In this document: positions 25,834 to 36,782 of the stretch, piece by piece | Layout of the letters: the number at the start of each line of letters is the position of its first letter | How positions within the stretch are numbered: position 1 is the first letter of the stretch | Assembly: GCF_041153465.1 (NCBI RefSeq) | Contig: NZ_CP154858.1 | Coordinates: 3,038,001 to 3,102,000, forward strand | Direction: 5' to 3' | Length of the DNA: 64,000 bases | Origin: Thermohahella caldifontis | Lineage (GTDB): Bacteria; Pseudomonadota; Gammaproteobacteria; Pseudomonadales; Oleiphilaceae | The notes under the pieces: model-generated | The model's database searches: none | Told to the model about the DNA's origin: nothing | The model's input: only the letters and a program-made list of their open reading frames with translations | Position numbers and translations under genes: made by a program

Positions 25834-27159
25834 TTAGCCGGTCGGGCTGGCGCTGTAGGTGGCCGGGTGGAAGGAGAGTTCGTAGTTGACCGCTTCCTTG
25901 CCGGGATGGAGGATCTCCAGCGCAATATGGATGGGGGTGCGGCTGGGCATGCTCTTGAGTTTCACCGCGTCTCCGGCGAGATATTCTTCCGGTGTGAACA
26001 GCCGGTAGGCGATCACATTGCCGTTGATATCCTTGAAGCTCAGTGCAATGTTGGGGAAAGGCTGGTCGAAACTGGCTTCGTTGATGATGATGGCGTCGAC
26101 GATCAGTGCGTTCTGAACGGTCGGATGATTGCGGACGGCCAGATTGCGGTTGCGGATCTGCTTGATGTCCAGCAGGGGCGGCAGTTCGCAGCCAAGCACG
26201 GCACACGCCTTGGCGTAGAGTGGCCGCAGCTGGTCAAAGCGTGCCAGCCGGTCAAAGTGGAGCCAGGCCAGCTGGGCCAGCAGGGTCAGGATGAGCAGCA
26301 GCGAGCCCAGTCCCCAGATCCATTGTCCGCTCTGAGGTTCGGGTTCCTCATCCTGCAGGTGTGCCCGCCGGAGTTGTGACAGGGTGTCTGCCGGAATGGC
26401 CTGAATGGGCGGTGGTTCCGGGCGGCTGTGCATGGCAGGCGGCGCGATGGGTTCGACATTGAGGCTCTCCGGGGTGTGGATCACCTTCTCCGGTGCCGGC
26501 TCACGGTCACGTCTCCCTGCCGCCTCGCCCGATTCCAGTTCGCGCAGCATGGCCTCGGCCCAGCTTTCATCCGATTCCCCGGCTTCGCTGTCCTCATCGT
26601 CCACCACTTCCGTGCCGAAGGTGGCGGGCATGTCCGGCTTGCCCTTGTCCAGTTCGCGCAGTTCTTCGCTCAGATCCGACTCGTTGATCAGCGGGCCGCC
26701 GGCGTAATGTTCGTCTTCCTTGTCCTCTTCCGGGTTGTCCTGAAAGATGATGTCATCCAGATCGTCTTCGTCCGCATTCCGGCTGGCTTCCTGAAGGGCG
26801 GCTGCCACGGGATCACTGGGCTTGGCGGGAGATTTCGGCGGGATTCGCGAGTCGGCTGCCGGGGGTTCGGGCATGTTGCGGGTTGCCGCAGGGCCGGCCA
26901 CGACAGCGGGGGTCTCCGGCCGGCCTGACGGCTTGTTCCCGGGCGTGGCCCGAACGGCCGAAGAAGGCCTGACAATGGTGCGGTCGCTGGCCGGTGCCCG
27001 GGCTGAAGCGGGTTGCGAGACCAGGGCGGAGGGCAGAAGGTGTTCGCGGGCGTTGAAAACCTGCATGCAGTTGCCACAGCGCACCTTGCCGTTGGCGACG
27101 CTCAGCTGGGCCTCGGTCACCTTGAATCGGGCATCACAGTGCGGGCAGCGTGTCAGCAC
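25834..27159 (-). CDS. Zinc-ribbon and DUF3426 membrane protein
   Basis: A 441-residue protein with three parts. The N-terminal MJ0042-type zinc ribbon has CPHC and CGNC (residues 5-8 and 28-31). A long acidic, Pro/Ala-rich, probably disordered linker follows (about 40-280). A single transmembrane helix near 283-305 precedes a C-terminal DUF3426 domain, predicted to lie in the periplasm. It sits between prmA and dusB, its usual place in many gammaproteobacteria. No biochemical role is established. Confidence 0.88.
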   Translation of the reverse strand: MLTRCPHCDARFKVTEAQLSVANGKVRCGNCMQVFNAREHLLPSALVSQPASARAPASDRTIVRPSSAVRATPGNKPSGRPETPAVVAGPAATRNMPEPPAADSRIPPKSPAKPSDPVAAALQEASRNADEDDLDDIIFQDNPEEDKEDEHYAGGPLINESDLSEELRELDKGKPDMPATFGTEVVDDEDSEAGESDESWAEAMLRELESGEAAGRRDREPAPEKVIHTPESLNVEPIAPPAMHSRPEPPPIQAIPADTLSQLRRAHLQDEEPEPQSGQWIWGLGSLLLILTLLAQLAWLHFDRLARFDQLRPLYAKACAVLGCELPPLLDIKQIRNRNLAVRNHPTVQNALIVDAIIINEASFDQPFPNIALSFKDINGNVIAYRLFTPEEYLAGDAVKLKSMPSRTPIHIALEILHPGKEAVNYELSFHPATYSASPTG

Positions 27160-27229
27160 GTCTCACTCCTCGGTCAGCAACCTGTGCACTCTATAACGTA
27201 TTGAACGTTCTCACAAGTGTGGCACATTC

Positions 27230-28105
27230 TCAGCTGTCTGCACGGCCACTGAGCAGGACCCAGCCTTCCTGGGTGACGGGCGTGTCCCAGATGACGCGGT
27301 GAGCATAGGCGCGCATGACGTCTTCGGCCTGTTCCTCGAGGATACCCGAGAGGGCAATCCGGCCACCCGGTTTCAGGCAGGCGAGAATGGTCTCCGCCAG
27401 CTGTGCGAGGGGGCCGGCAAGGATATTGGCCACGACGATATCGCTCTGGTGCGCGGGGGTCTGGTCCGGCAGAAACACTTCCAGCCGGTCGGCAACACCA
27501 TTGCGTTCGGCGTTGTCGCGGCTGGCATCCAGTGCCTGGGGGTCAATGTCCACGCCGGTGACGTGACGTGCACCGAGCCGCAGCGCGGCGATGGCGAGAA
27601 TGCCCGAGCCGCAACCGTAGTCGGTCACGTCCAGTCCTGTCATGGGCTGGCTGTCCAGCCATTCCAGACAGAGGGCGGTGGTGGGGTGGGTGCCGGTACC
27701 GAAGGCCAGGCCGGGATCCAGCAGGATATTGACCGCATCCGGATCCGGGGCTTCCGCCCAGCTCGGCACGATCCAGAGCCGGTGGCCGAACTGCATGGGT
27801 TCGAAATGGCTCATCCATTCCCGCTCCCAGTCCCGGTCTTCCAGGATTTCAAAGTGGATGGCCTGAACCGGCGCATCACAATTGGCCAGCGCCGCGCGAA
27901 TGCTGTCCCGGTCGGCGTCTGCCTCCCAGAGGCCGATCACGCGGGTGTCCTGCCACAGCGGCGTTTCACCCGGAGCCGGTTCCAGCACGGGCTCATCGGC
28001 CCCGTCCGCAAAGGTGACGGACAGGGCATCCAGTGCTTCCAGCGTTTCCATGACGGTTTCCGCGCCATCGCGGGTGGTCTCGACGGTAACCTGCAGCCAG
28101 CTCAA
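27230..28105 (-). CDS. prmA: Ribosomal protein L11 methyltransferase
   Basis: A 291-residue S-adenosylmethionine-dependent enzyme that trimethylates ribosomal protein L11. The cofactor motif is DYGCGSGILAIAALRLGA, preceded by DPGLAFGTGTHPTT, both diagnostic for PrmA. The N-terminal part (about 1-60) is the L11-recognition domain. The start overlaps the end of accC by four bases, the usual gammaproteobacterial order. Confidence 0.96.
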   Translation of the reverse strand: MSWLQVTVETTRDGAETVMETLEALDALSVTFADGADEPVLEPAPGETPLWQDTRVIGLWEADADRDSIRAALANCDAPVQAIHFEILEDRDWEREWMSHFEPMQFGHRLWIVPSWAEAPDPDAVNILLDPGLAFGTGTHPTTALCLEWLDSQPMTGLDVTDYGCGSGILAIAALRLGARHVTGVDIDPQALDASRDNAERNGVADRLEVFLPDQTPAHQSDIVVANILAGPLAQLAETILACLKPGGRIALSGILEEQAEDVMRAYAHRVIWDTPVTQEGWVLLSGRADS

Positions 28106-29454
28106 AGTTTTTCCAGATCCTTGATCAGTTTTTCGAGGTAGTGGATGGTGTAATCCACATTTTTCACGTTGCCGTCGCGTACCAGTCTGCGGTGCAGGGC
28201 AATGTTGGTCGTGATGCCTTCCACCAGCAGCTCGTCCAGCGCCACTTTCATGCGCCGGAAGGCGGAGCGCCGGTCTTCGCCCCAGCAGACTACCTTGGCA
28301 ATCAGCGAATCATAGTAAGGCGGGACAGTGTAGCCACTGTAAAGATGGGAGTCTACCCGGACACCGAAGCCGCCGGGCGGGTGGTAATGGGTCACGGTAC
28401 CCGGATGAGGCGTGAACTTGGTGGGGTGCTCGGCGTTGATCCGGCACTCCACGGCATGTCCGCGGAAAACGATGTCCTCCTGCCGCCAGGCCAGTTTTTC
28501 GCCCGAGGCAATGCGCAACTGTTCCTTGACTATATCCACGCCGGAGATCATTTCCGAAACCGGATGTTCCACCTGCACCCGTGTATTCATCTCGATGAAG
28601 TAGAACTGCCCGTCCTGATACAGGAACTCGAAGGTGCCGGCACCGGAATAGCCGATTTCCTGGCAGGCCTTGACGCAGGCGGCAAGCACCCGCTCCCGCG
28701 CTTCCGGATCCACGCCGGCGGCCGGGGCCTCTTCCAGTACTTTCTGATGGCGGCGCTGCAGCGAGCAGTCGCGGTCACCAAGGTGGATCACGTTGCCGTA
28801 GTCATCGGCCAGCACCTGTACCTCGATGTGGCGCGGGCGCTCCAGAAACTTTTCCAGATAGACCGTGGGGTCACCGAATGCAGCCTTCGCTTCGCTCTGG
28901 GTAACCTTGATGGCGTTGAGCAGCGCGGCCTCCGTGTGCACCACCTGCATGCCGCGGCCACCGCCGCCGGATGCGGCCTTGATGATGACCGGATAGCCGA
29001 TCCGCCGTGCGGTTTCCAGCGTCTTGCGGGCATCATTGGTCACCGGGCCATCGGAACCGGGGACAGTCGGGACACCGGCTTTCTTCATGGCCTCAATGGC
29101 GGAAACCTTGTTGCCCATGAGACGGATGACCTGCGGGCTGGGCCCGATGAAGCGGAAGCCGCTGCGCTCCACCTGCTCGGCAAAGTCCGCGTTTTCGGCC
29201 AGAAACCCGTAACCGGGGTGGATGGCAGAGGCATCGGTCACTTCCGCCGCGCTGATGATGGCCGGGATGTTGAGGTAACTTTCCGTGGCGGAAGCCGGGC
29301 CAATGCAGACCGCTTCATCCGCCATGCGCACATGCATGAGGTCCCGGTCTGCCTGGGAATAGACGGCCACTGTCCTGATGCCCAGTGCCTTGCAGGCGCG
29401 CAGAATGCGCAGCGCGATCTCGCCACGGTTGGCGATCAGTACTTTTTCCAGCAT
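28102..29454 (-). CDS. accC: Acetyl-CoA carboxylase, biotin carboxylase subunit
   Basis: A 450-residue ATP-grasp enzyme that carboxylates the biotin on AccB, the first step of fatty-acid synthesis. Start MLEKVLIANRGEIALRILRA, the Gly-rich loop KAASGGGGRGMQ and FIEMNTRVQVEHPV-E are typical. It lies 15 bases downstream of accB in the same operon. Confidence 0.98.
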   Translation of the reverse strand: MLEKVLIANRGEIALRILRACKALGIRTVAVYSQADRDLMHVRMADEAVCIGPASATESYLNIPAIISAAEVTDASAIHPGYGFLAENADFAEQVERSGFRFIGPSPQVIRLMGNKVSAIEAMKKAGVPTVPGSDGPVTNDARKTLETARRIGYPVIIKAASGGGGRGMQVVHTEAALLNAIKVTQSEAKAAFGDPTVYLEKFLERPRHIEVQVLADDYGNVIHLGDRDCSLQRRHQKVLEEAPAAGVDPEARERVLAACVKACQEIGYSGAGTFEFLYQDGQFYFIEMNTRVQVEHPVSEMISGVDIVKEQLRIASGEKLAWRQEDIVFRGHAVECRINAEHPTKFTPHPGTVTHYHPPGGFGVRVDSHLYSGYTVPPYYDSLIAKVVCWGEDRRSAFRRMKVALDELLVEGITTNIALHRRLVRDGNVKNVDYTIHYLEKLIKDLEKL

Positions 29455-29469
29455 GTCTGGCCTCGTGTG

Positions 29470-29913
29470 TCAGCTGATGACAAACAGCGGCTGGTCAAAC
29501 TCCACCGGCTGGCCGTTTTCCACCAGAATCTGGGTGATGGTGCCGGCCTTGTCGGCCTCGATCTGGTTCATCATCTTCATCGCCTCGATGATGCAGAGCA
29601 CATCACCGGGCTTGACGCTCTGGCCGACTTCCACAAAGGGGTTGGCGTCGGGTGAGGGCGCCCGGTAGAAGGTGCCGACCATGGGCGAGCGGACAATGTG
29701 GCCCTCCGGCTCGACCGGGGCGGGCGCCTGAGCCGCTTCCCCGGCAGCCTGTGCAGCCGCTGGCTGGGGCATGGCGACCGGCACCATGGGGGCCATGGGT
29801 GCCACCCCGCCGCGCGTGATGCGGACACTGTCATCGCCCTCGCGAATCTCGATTTCGGAAATGTCGGAGCCTTCGATCAGCTCGATCAGTTTCTTGACTT
29901 TGCGGATATCCAT
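29470..29913 (-). CDS. accB: Biotin carboxyl carrier protein of acetyl-CoA carboxylase
   Basis: A 147-residue carrier. The N-terminal helical part (MDIRKVKKLIELIEGSDI) is followed by a Pro/Ala-rich flexible linker (about 38-68) and a biotinyl domain whose attachment site is EAMKM with K113. It carries carboxybiotin between AccC and the transferase AccAD. Confidence 0.98.
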   Translation of the reverse strand: MDIRKVKKLIELIEGSDISEIEIREGDDSVRITRGGVAPMAPMVPVAMPQPAAAQAAGEAAQAPAPVEPEGHIVRSPMVGTFYRAPSPDANPFVEVGQSVKPGDVLCIIEAMKMMNQIEADKAGTITQILVENGQPVEFDQPLFVIS

Positions 29914-29937
29914 TGAAACGCTCTCTTGGTCTGTGAA

Positions 29938-30378
29938 TCAGTTCGCCAGGCGGCGGAGGGCTGCCTCCAGCGCCAGCTCGTATCCCTGTGCGCCGAGCCC
30001 GCAGATGACGCCGACCGCGATGTCCGAAAACCATGAATGGTGGCGGAAGGCTTCCCGGGCATGAATGTTGGACAGATGCACTTCGATGAACGGGATCTGC
30101 ACGGCAAGCAGTGCATCCCGCAGGGCCACGCTGGTGTGCGTGAACGCGGCCGGATTGATGATGATGAAATCCACTTGCTCGTTGCGCGCATCGTGAATGC
30201 GCTCGATCAGCTCATGTTCCGCGTTGCTCTGCATGGTGAGCAGATGATGCCCGGCAGCGCGTGCCCGTTCAATCAGACGTTGGTTGATGCTCTCCAGAGT
30301 CTCCGTGCCGTATTTGTCCGGCTCGCGGGTGCCCAGCAGGTTCAGATTGGGGCCATGCAGAACAAGCAGGGTGGCCAT
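29938..30378 (-). CDS. aroQ: Type II 3-dehydroquinate dehydratase
   Basis: A 146-residue enzyme of the shikimate pathway, acting two steps after DAHP synthase. Start MATLLVLHGPNLNLLGTREP, then NPAAFTHTSVALRDAL and VHLSNIHAREAFR-HS contain the catalytic Tyr, His and Arg set of type II enzymes. ATG 30378 follows GAGGA; the longer open frame beyond it enters the insertion element. It is first of aroQ-accB-accC-prmA. An ISNCY-type element begins about 87 bases upstream and may have replaced part of its promoter region. Confidence 0.96.
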   Translation of the reverse strand: MATLLVLHGPNLNLLGTREPDKYGTETLESINQRLIERARAAGHHLLTMQSNAEHELIERIHDARNEQVDFIIINPAAFTHTSVALRDALLAVQIPFIEVHLSNIHAREAFRHHSWFSDIAVGVICGLGAQGYELALEAALRRLAN

Positions 30379-30446
30379 GACGCTGTCCTCATGATGAAAA
30401 TGGGATGAATTTGCACGAGTTTGTCTGTTTTTTATGACGCTTTCAA

Positions 30447-30466
30447 GCACGTTCGCGACACAATGT
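30447..30466. repeat. Target duplication, left copy, of the ISNCY element
   Basis: The 20-base sequence AGCACGTTCGCGACACAATG recurs exactly at 31811-31830 on the other side of the element. Depending on where the element ends (TG...CA ends overlap it), the true duplication is 17 to 20 bp. Confidence 0.85.
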
Positions 30467-31811
30467 TGGGAGCAAATAAACTGTCCGGACTTGTAGCACG
30501 TGATTTGTCCGGTTTCATGATCACCAAGGAGGTGAGCCATGAGACGGACAGAACTGCTACAGGAGATCCGGAAAATGCGATTCGAAGAAGCCTATACGGG
30601 ATGGACCGAGAAACGGCTGACCCAGGAAGAGGCGGCGCGGCTGCTGGGGGTCTGTGAGCGGACCTTCCGGCGCTATATCGACCGCTACGAGGAGGAGGGC
30701 CTCGACGGCCTGATCGACAAGCGCCTGAGTCAGGTTTCCCACCGCAAGGCCCCGGTGGATGAGGTTCTACGCCTCGAGGCGCTCTACAAGGAGCGCTACG
30801 ACGGCTGGAACATCAAACACTTCTACAGCTTCTACCGCGACCGTCACGGCGGCACACGCAGCTATACCTGGGTACGGAACACCTTGCAGAAGGCAGGCCT
30901 GGTCAAGAAGGCACCGGCTCGGGGTAAGCATCGTCGACGCCGCGAGCGGGCGCCCATGGTCGGCATGATGCTCCACCAGGATGGCTCCACCCACGAATGG
31001 GTTCCCGGCCACCACTGGGATCTGATCATCACCTTCGATGACGCCACCTCTGAGCACTACTCCATGTTCTTCGTCGAGGAGGAAGGCACGGCTTCGAGCT
31101 TCCAGGCCATGCGAGAGGTCATCACCGATCACGGCCTTCCCTCGAGCCTCTATACCGACCGGGGCAGTCACTACTGGCACACCCCCAAGGCCGGCGGCAA
31201 GGTCGACAAGTCCAACCTCACCCAGTTCGGCAGGGCCATGGCCCAGCTCGGGGTCGAGATGATCCCCGCCTATTCCCCCGAGGCCCGGGGCCGCTGTGAG
31301 CGCCAGTTCGCCACCCATCAGGGACGCCTGCCCAAGGAACTTGCAGCCCAGGGCATTACCACCATGGCGGCGGCCAACCGCTACCTTCGGGAGCACTACC
31401 TGCCGGCCTTCAACCGGGAGTTCTGCGTCAAACCCGCCGTCGAGGGCAGCGCCTTCGTGCCTTTCATCGGCCCTGGACTGGACGACATCCTGTGTGAGCA
31501 GTACGAACGCACCGTGAACAAGGACAACTGCGTCTCGTTCGAGGGACTCAAGCTGCAGATCCCTGCCGACCGCTATCGGCGCCATTACGTCAAGGCCAAG
31601 GTTCGGGTACACCGTTATCCTGATCGCTCCCTGGCGATCTTCCACGGCCCCAGAAGACTGGCCAGTTACACCCCAGAAGGCCTGCCCTTCGACCCCCTCG
31701 AACCTATTGATCAGGCACCGGCCAACGTCCGCTGCCAAGTCTGATCATCAGTGGACCCAAAGCGGACAGTTTATGTGCTACAAAACCGGACAGTTCTATT
31801 TGTTGCTAACA
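30465..31811 (+). mobile_element. ISNCY-type insertion sequence
   Basis: About 1347 bp with one transposase gene. The ends are imperfect inverted repeats: left TGTTGGGAGCAAATA-AACTGTCCGG, right (inward) TGTTAGCAACAAATAGAACTGTCCGG, with TTGTAGCAC shared further in. The ends are TG...CA. Long flanking direct repeats (17-20 bp) are unusual for most IS families, but some ISNCY groups such as IS1202 are known for long duplications. The element separates aroQ from the diguanylate cyclase gene, which lost no coding sequence. Confidence 0.85.
30539..31744 (+). CDS. ISNCY-family transposase
   Basis: A 401-residue DDE transposase with an N-terminal helix-turn-helix (LTQEEAARLLGVCERTFRRY, about 28-47), a second winged-helix region and an integrase-core (rve) domain. 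Likely catalytic residues are the Asp in MMLHQDGSTHEW, the Asp in LYTDRGSHYW and the Glu in YSPEARGRCER. A strong ribosome site (AAGGAGG) precedes ATG 30539. The gene is intact, so the element may be active. Confidence 0.9.
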   Translation: MRRTELLQEIRKMRFEEAYTGWTEKRLTQEEAARLLGVCERTFRRYIDRYEEEGLDGLIDKRLSQVSHRKAPVDEVLRLEALYKERYDGWNIKHFYSFYRDRHGGTRSYTWVRNTLQKAGLVKKAPARGKHRRRRERAPMVGMMLHQDGSTHEWVPGHHWDLIITFDDATSEHYSMFFVEEEGTASSFQAMREVITDHGLPSSLYTDRGSHYWHTPKAGGKVDKSNLTQFGRAMAQLGVEMIPAYSPEARGRCERQFATHQGRLPKELAAQGITTMAAANRYLREHYLPAFNREFCVKPAVEGSAFVPFIGPGLDDILCEQYERTVNKDNCVSFEGLKLQIPADRYRRHYVKAKVRVHRYPDRSLAIFHGPRRLASYTPEGLPFDPLEPIDQAPANVRCQV

Positions 31812-31830
31812 GCACGTTCGCGACACAATG
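31811..31830. repeat. Target duplication, right copy, of the ISNCY element
   Basis: Exact match to 30447-30466 in direct orientation. It lies 85 bases from the stop codon of the diguanylate cyclase gene. Confidence 0.85.
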
Positions 31831-31915
31831 CATCGGACTTTGGTCGCAGTGGCGGGGCAGGCAGAGCAGCTTGCCCGGGAAAAACGGGGCGAAGGAATGG
31901 TGGTTGGGTGAAGGG

Positions 31916-33535
<1,620 letters not shown>

Positions 33536-33731
33536 GGCTGAGGTATCGGGTGTGTGTACAGTTTTAATTCCACCTGAGTATAGACAGTGCGTCAGAGTGT
33601 GTTAGCTTTAATGCAGTATAGGGAAGAGAAGGTTCACATGGCAGAGCGTTCAGGATGCTGTTTTGTAACAGATTGTAGGCATGTTAACCTGTTCCCGGAA
33701 AGCCCGACAATAACAAGACAAGGCACAGAAC

Positions 33732-35711
33732 ATGGCATCAGTTTCTGATTCGGATGCCCCCTCCTTCCGGCGTGTCATGGCGTGGGCAGGCATGGCGGGG
33801 CTGATCCTGCTGCTGGCAGGCAGCATCGGCGTCAATGCCTGGATCAAGCGTACACATCTCCAGGCGCAACTGAGCAGTGTGGCTCAGGATGCCGCAACGG
33901 CCCTCGGATTTGCATTGTCGTCCGCTCCCCGGGTGGACTGGGTGCTGGCCGGCTCCATGGCGGACGCCATGTTTGACAGCGGCACCTACGCAGACATTGT
34001 GATTGAAGACGTGCAGGGGACGACCGTCGTTGAGCGGCATGCCCGCCCTGACCGTACCGTACCGGACTGGTTCCGCGCCTGGTTGCCCCTTGAGGCACCG
34101 GAAGGCCGGGCGGATGTGGTGTCCGGCTGGCGCAGGCTGGGTACGGTGCGTGTCCGGGCCAGCCTTGAAGACGCCTACATGGAAATGTGGCGCACGCTGG
34201 TGAGCTTTGCGGGCTGGTTTGCGGTGGTCGCATTGCTGGTGCTTGCGGTGCTCGGCGTGCTGATCGCCCGGTTGCTTGCGCCGCTCGGGCGCATGGAGGA
34301 AGTGGCGGGCCGGCTTGCGGATGGTGAACTGGATGTGGTGTGGCCGAACCCGCGGTTTCGCGAACTGATTCGCGTCCGGGACGCCCTGGCGCGCATGAGC
34401 GAGCGTCTGGCGGTGATTTTCCGCGAACAACTGGCCAGTATCGAACAACTGCGCACTCAGGTCATGCAGGACGGCGTGACCCGTCTGCCCAACCGGCGCG
34501 CCTTCCTGGCCCAGCTTCGGATTGCACTGGAAAGTCTGGACGAGGGACGGCCGGGAACCCTGGTGTTGCTGCGTTACGACGATTTCGCCCGCTTCAATCG
34601 TGAAGAGGGGCACGCACAGGGGGATATTCTGTTGTCCCAGATGGGCGAGGTGATCCGGGACGTGCTGGCACCGCTGGACGGCGCCTTCGCGGGGCGGCTG
34701 AAGGCAGCGGAATTCGCCCTGTTCCTGACCGATGTACCGGCCTCGGACATCCCGTCACAGGTGCTGTCGGACCTGCTGCCACGGCTGAGACTGTGCCCCG
34801 CGTTTCAGGGGCGCACGGTCGAACGTCTGGCTGCAGCCAAGGTGGAGGTCGGGCCCGGCCTGATGGTGGTTCAGGCCATGGCCGCAGCCGATGCGGCGCT
34901 GGAGCAGGCGCTGAGCGATGAGGTGGGGCAGGATTGGGCAACCGGTGAGCCGGAGGGCCATGGCGAACAGGTGGTAAGTGCCACGGACTGGCGGGCGGAG
35001 ATTGAACAGGCGCTGGCCAAAGAACAGATTGATATCCTGTACCAGCCGGTACTGAGTACAATGGGGCGCGAGGTGCTCTACCAGCAGGTGGTCACGCGCC
35101 TGCAGATCGAGGACGACGAGCTGCCCGCCGCGCGTTTTCTGCCGCTTGCCAGCCGGTTCGGACTCGTGGCCCGGCTCGACCGGCATGTCCTGCGCAAGGT
35201 GGTTGAGGTGCTGAACTCGGACGCCGGGCTGACGGTGGGCGTGCCGCTGGCGGTGGATACGCTGCGCGAGTCGGATTTCATGGATTGGCTGCGGCGGCTG
35301 CTGACGGATTACCCCGGTGTGGGACGGCGCCTGATTCTGGATGTGCCGGAGCCCGCCGTTCTCCATGCCTGGGCGACCGTTGATGCCCTGGCCCGGGAAC
35401 GGTCGCGTCTTGGGTATGCGCTGGCCATCAACCGCTTCGGGGGTGCCGGTCAGCCCTTTGGCTACATTCAGCGCTGGCGGCCGGACTGGTTGCGCCTGGA
35501 TGGCGCACTCTGTCACCGCATGTCATCGGGTCAGGACCACCGCTTTTATCTTGAATCCCTGATCATGGCGGCACACAGCCAGGATGCCAGAGTCATTGCC
35601 ACCCTGGTGGAAAGCCAGAGCCAGGTCGACGCCTGGCGGGATTTGGGTGTGGACGGGGTGATGGGCTATTATCTCGCCAGACCTCAGGCCACGCCTGTGC
35701 ATTTTGCCTGA
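33732..35711 (+). CDS. LapD-like c-di-GMP receptor with degenerate GGDEF and EAL domains
   Basis: A 659-residue inner-membrane protein. Transmembrane helices near 15-37 and 155-180 enclose a periplasmic sensor. A HAMP-like segment, a GGDEF domain whose motif is KAAEF, and an EAL domain in which the EAL stretch reads QQVVTRL follow. Both catalytic motifs are lost, so the protein probably binds c-di-GMP rather than making or breaking it, as LapD does when it controls a periplasmic protease guarding a surface adhesin. No lapG or adhesin gene is beside it; instead DUF2333 follows by 21 bases. Confidence 0.85.
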   Translation: MASVSDSDAPSFRRVMAWAGMAGLILLLAGSIGVNAWIKRTHLQAQLSSVAQDAATALGFALSSAPRVDWVLAGSMADAMFDSGTYADIVIEDVQGTTVVERHARPDRTVPDWFRAWLPLEAPEGRADVVSGWRRLGTVRVRASLEDAYMEMWRTLVSFAGWFAVVALLVLAVLGVLIARLLAPLGRMEEVAGRLADGELDVVWPNPRFRELIRVRDALARMSERLAVIFREQLASIEQLRTQVMQDGVTRLPNRRAFLAQLRIALESLDEGRPGTLVLLRYDDFARFNREEGHAQGDILLSQMGEVIRDVLAPLDGAFAGRLKAAEFALFLTDVPASDIPSQVLSDLLPRLRLCPAFQGRTVERLAAAKVEVGPGLMVVQAMAAADAALEQALSDEVGQDWATGEPEGHGEQVVSATDWRAEIEQALAKEQIDILYQPVLSTMGREVLYQQVVTRLQIEDDELPAARFLPLASRFGLVARLDRHVLRKVVEVLNSDAGLTVGVPLAVDTLRESDFMDWLRRLLTDYPGVGRRLILDVPEPAVLHAWATVDALARERSRLGYALAINRFGGAGQPFGYIQRWRPDWLRLDGALCHRMSSGQDHRFYLESLIMAAHSQDARVIATLVESQSQVDAWRDLGVDGVMGYYLARPQATPVHFA

Positions 35712-35732
35712 CCGACGCAAGGAAATTTGACG

Positions 35733-36782
35733 ATGTGGAACCAGATCAAGACGTTTATAAGCGACCGCTGGGATGACCTGCAGGACTACCTCGGCGGAGG
35801 CAGAACCGCCCGCCTAGTGGCCGGAATCCTGGGAGTCTATCTGCTGGCGGCGGCCGCGGTGGGCATGTACTGGAGCCTGGAGCCTGATCTGTTCGATGTC
35901 CGGGCCGTGGCCGAGCAGGAAGCCCGGGCACAAGGGGTGCAGCCGGCAGTGGGCGTGACCACCACGGCAACCCTGATTCATCTGGCGGATACCCTGCTCA
36001 GCAAACCGGGCGGCTATCTCTCCAACGACGTCTTTCCGCCCGGACTCTGGCTGGATAACATGCCCAACTGGGAGTTCGGCGTGCTGGTCCAGATCCGGGA
36101 TCTCAGCCGGGCCCTGCGCAAGGATATCAGCCGCTCACAGAGCCAGTCTGCCGAGGACCCGGATCTGATCATCGCCGAGCCGCAGTTCCACTTTGACAGC
36201 GATTCCTGGATGATTCCCTCTACCGAAGGTGAATACAAGGCCGGCATCAAGGCCCTGCGCCGTTACCTGCGCCGTCTCGCTGACCCTACAAAGCCGGACG
36301 CCCAGTTCTATGCGCGGGCGGACAACCTGCGCAACTGGCTTGCCGATGTGGAGACACGCCTGGGCAGCCTGTCCAATCGTCTGAGCGAGAGCGCGGGCAA
36401 GATACAGTACAACCTGGATCTGGCCGGAGACAAGGCCGCGCAGCAGTCCACGCCCGGGCTGAGTGTCCAGGAAGTGCGCACACCCTGGCTCAAGGTTGAT
36501 GACGTGTTCTACGAGGCGCGTGGTACGGCCTGGGCGTTGATTCACATTCTGAAGGCCATCGAAATTGACTTTGCCGAAGTGCTGAAGGACAAGAACGCCC
36601 AGATCAGCCTGCGCCAGATCATCGTCGAGCTGGAGTCCACGCAGGACACCGTGTGGAGCCCCATGATTCTCAACGGCAGCGGCTTTGGTGTGCTGGCCAA
36701 TCACTCCCTGACCATGGCCAGCTACATTTCACGGGCCAATGCGGCCATCATCGACCTGCGCAGCCTCCTGTCTCAGGGCTGA
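35733..36782 (+). CDS. DUF2333 family membrane protein
   Basis: A 349-residue protein starting at ATG 35733 (AAGGA 9 bases upstream; an in-frame TTG at 35727 is less likely). One transmembrane helix (about 28-48) is followed by a large, probably periplasmic, helical domain with the conserved GGYLSNDVFPPGLWLDNMPNWEFG stretch of DUF2333. Function unknown. It directly follows the LapD-like gene and is likely cotranscribed with it, which suggests a link with envelope or biofilm signalling. Its stop overlaps the convergent aldo/keto reductase by 10 bases. Confidence 0.88.
   Translation: MWNQIKTFISDRWDDLQDYLGGGRTARLVAGILGVYLLAAAAVGMYWSLEPDLFDVRAVAEQEARAQGVQPAVGVTTTATLIHLADTLLSKPGGYLSNDVFPPGLWLDNMPNWEFGVLVQIRDLSRALRKDISRSQSQSAEDPDLIIAEPQFHFDSDSWMIPSTEGEYKAGIKALRRYLRRLADPTKPDAQFYARADNLRNWLADVETRLGSLSNRLSESAGKIQYNLDLAGDKAAQQSTPGLSVQEVRTPWLKVDDVFYEARGTAWALIHILKAIEIDFAEVLKDKNAQISLRQIIVELESTQDTVWSPMILNGSGFGVLANHSLTMASYISRANAAIIDLRSLLSQG

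Noticed and set aside
28141..29655. 504-codon plus-strand open frame opposite accC
   Set aside because: Antisense shadow; accC on the minus strand is certain and the product resembles no protein.
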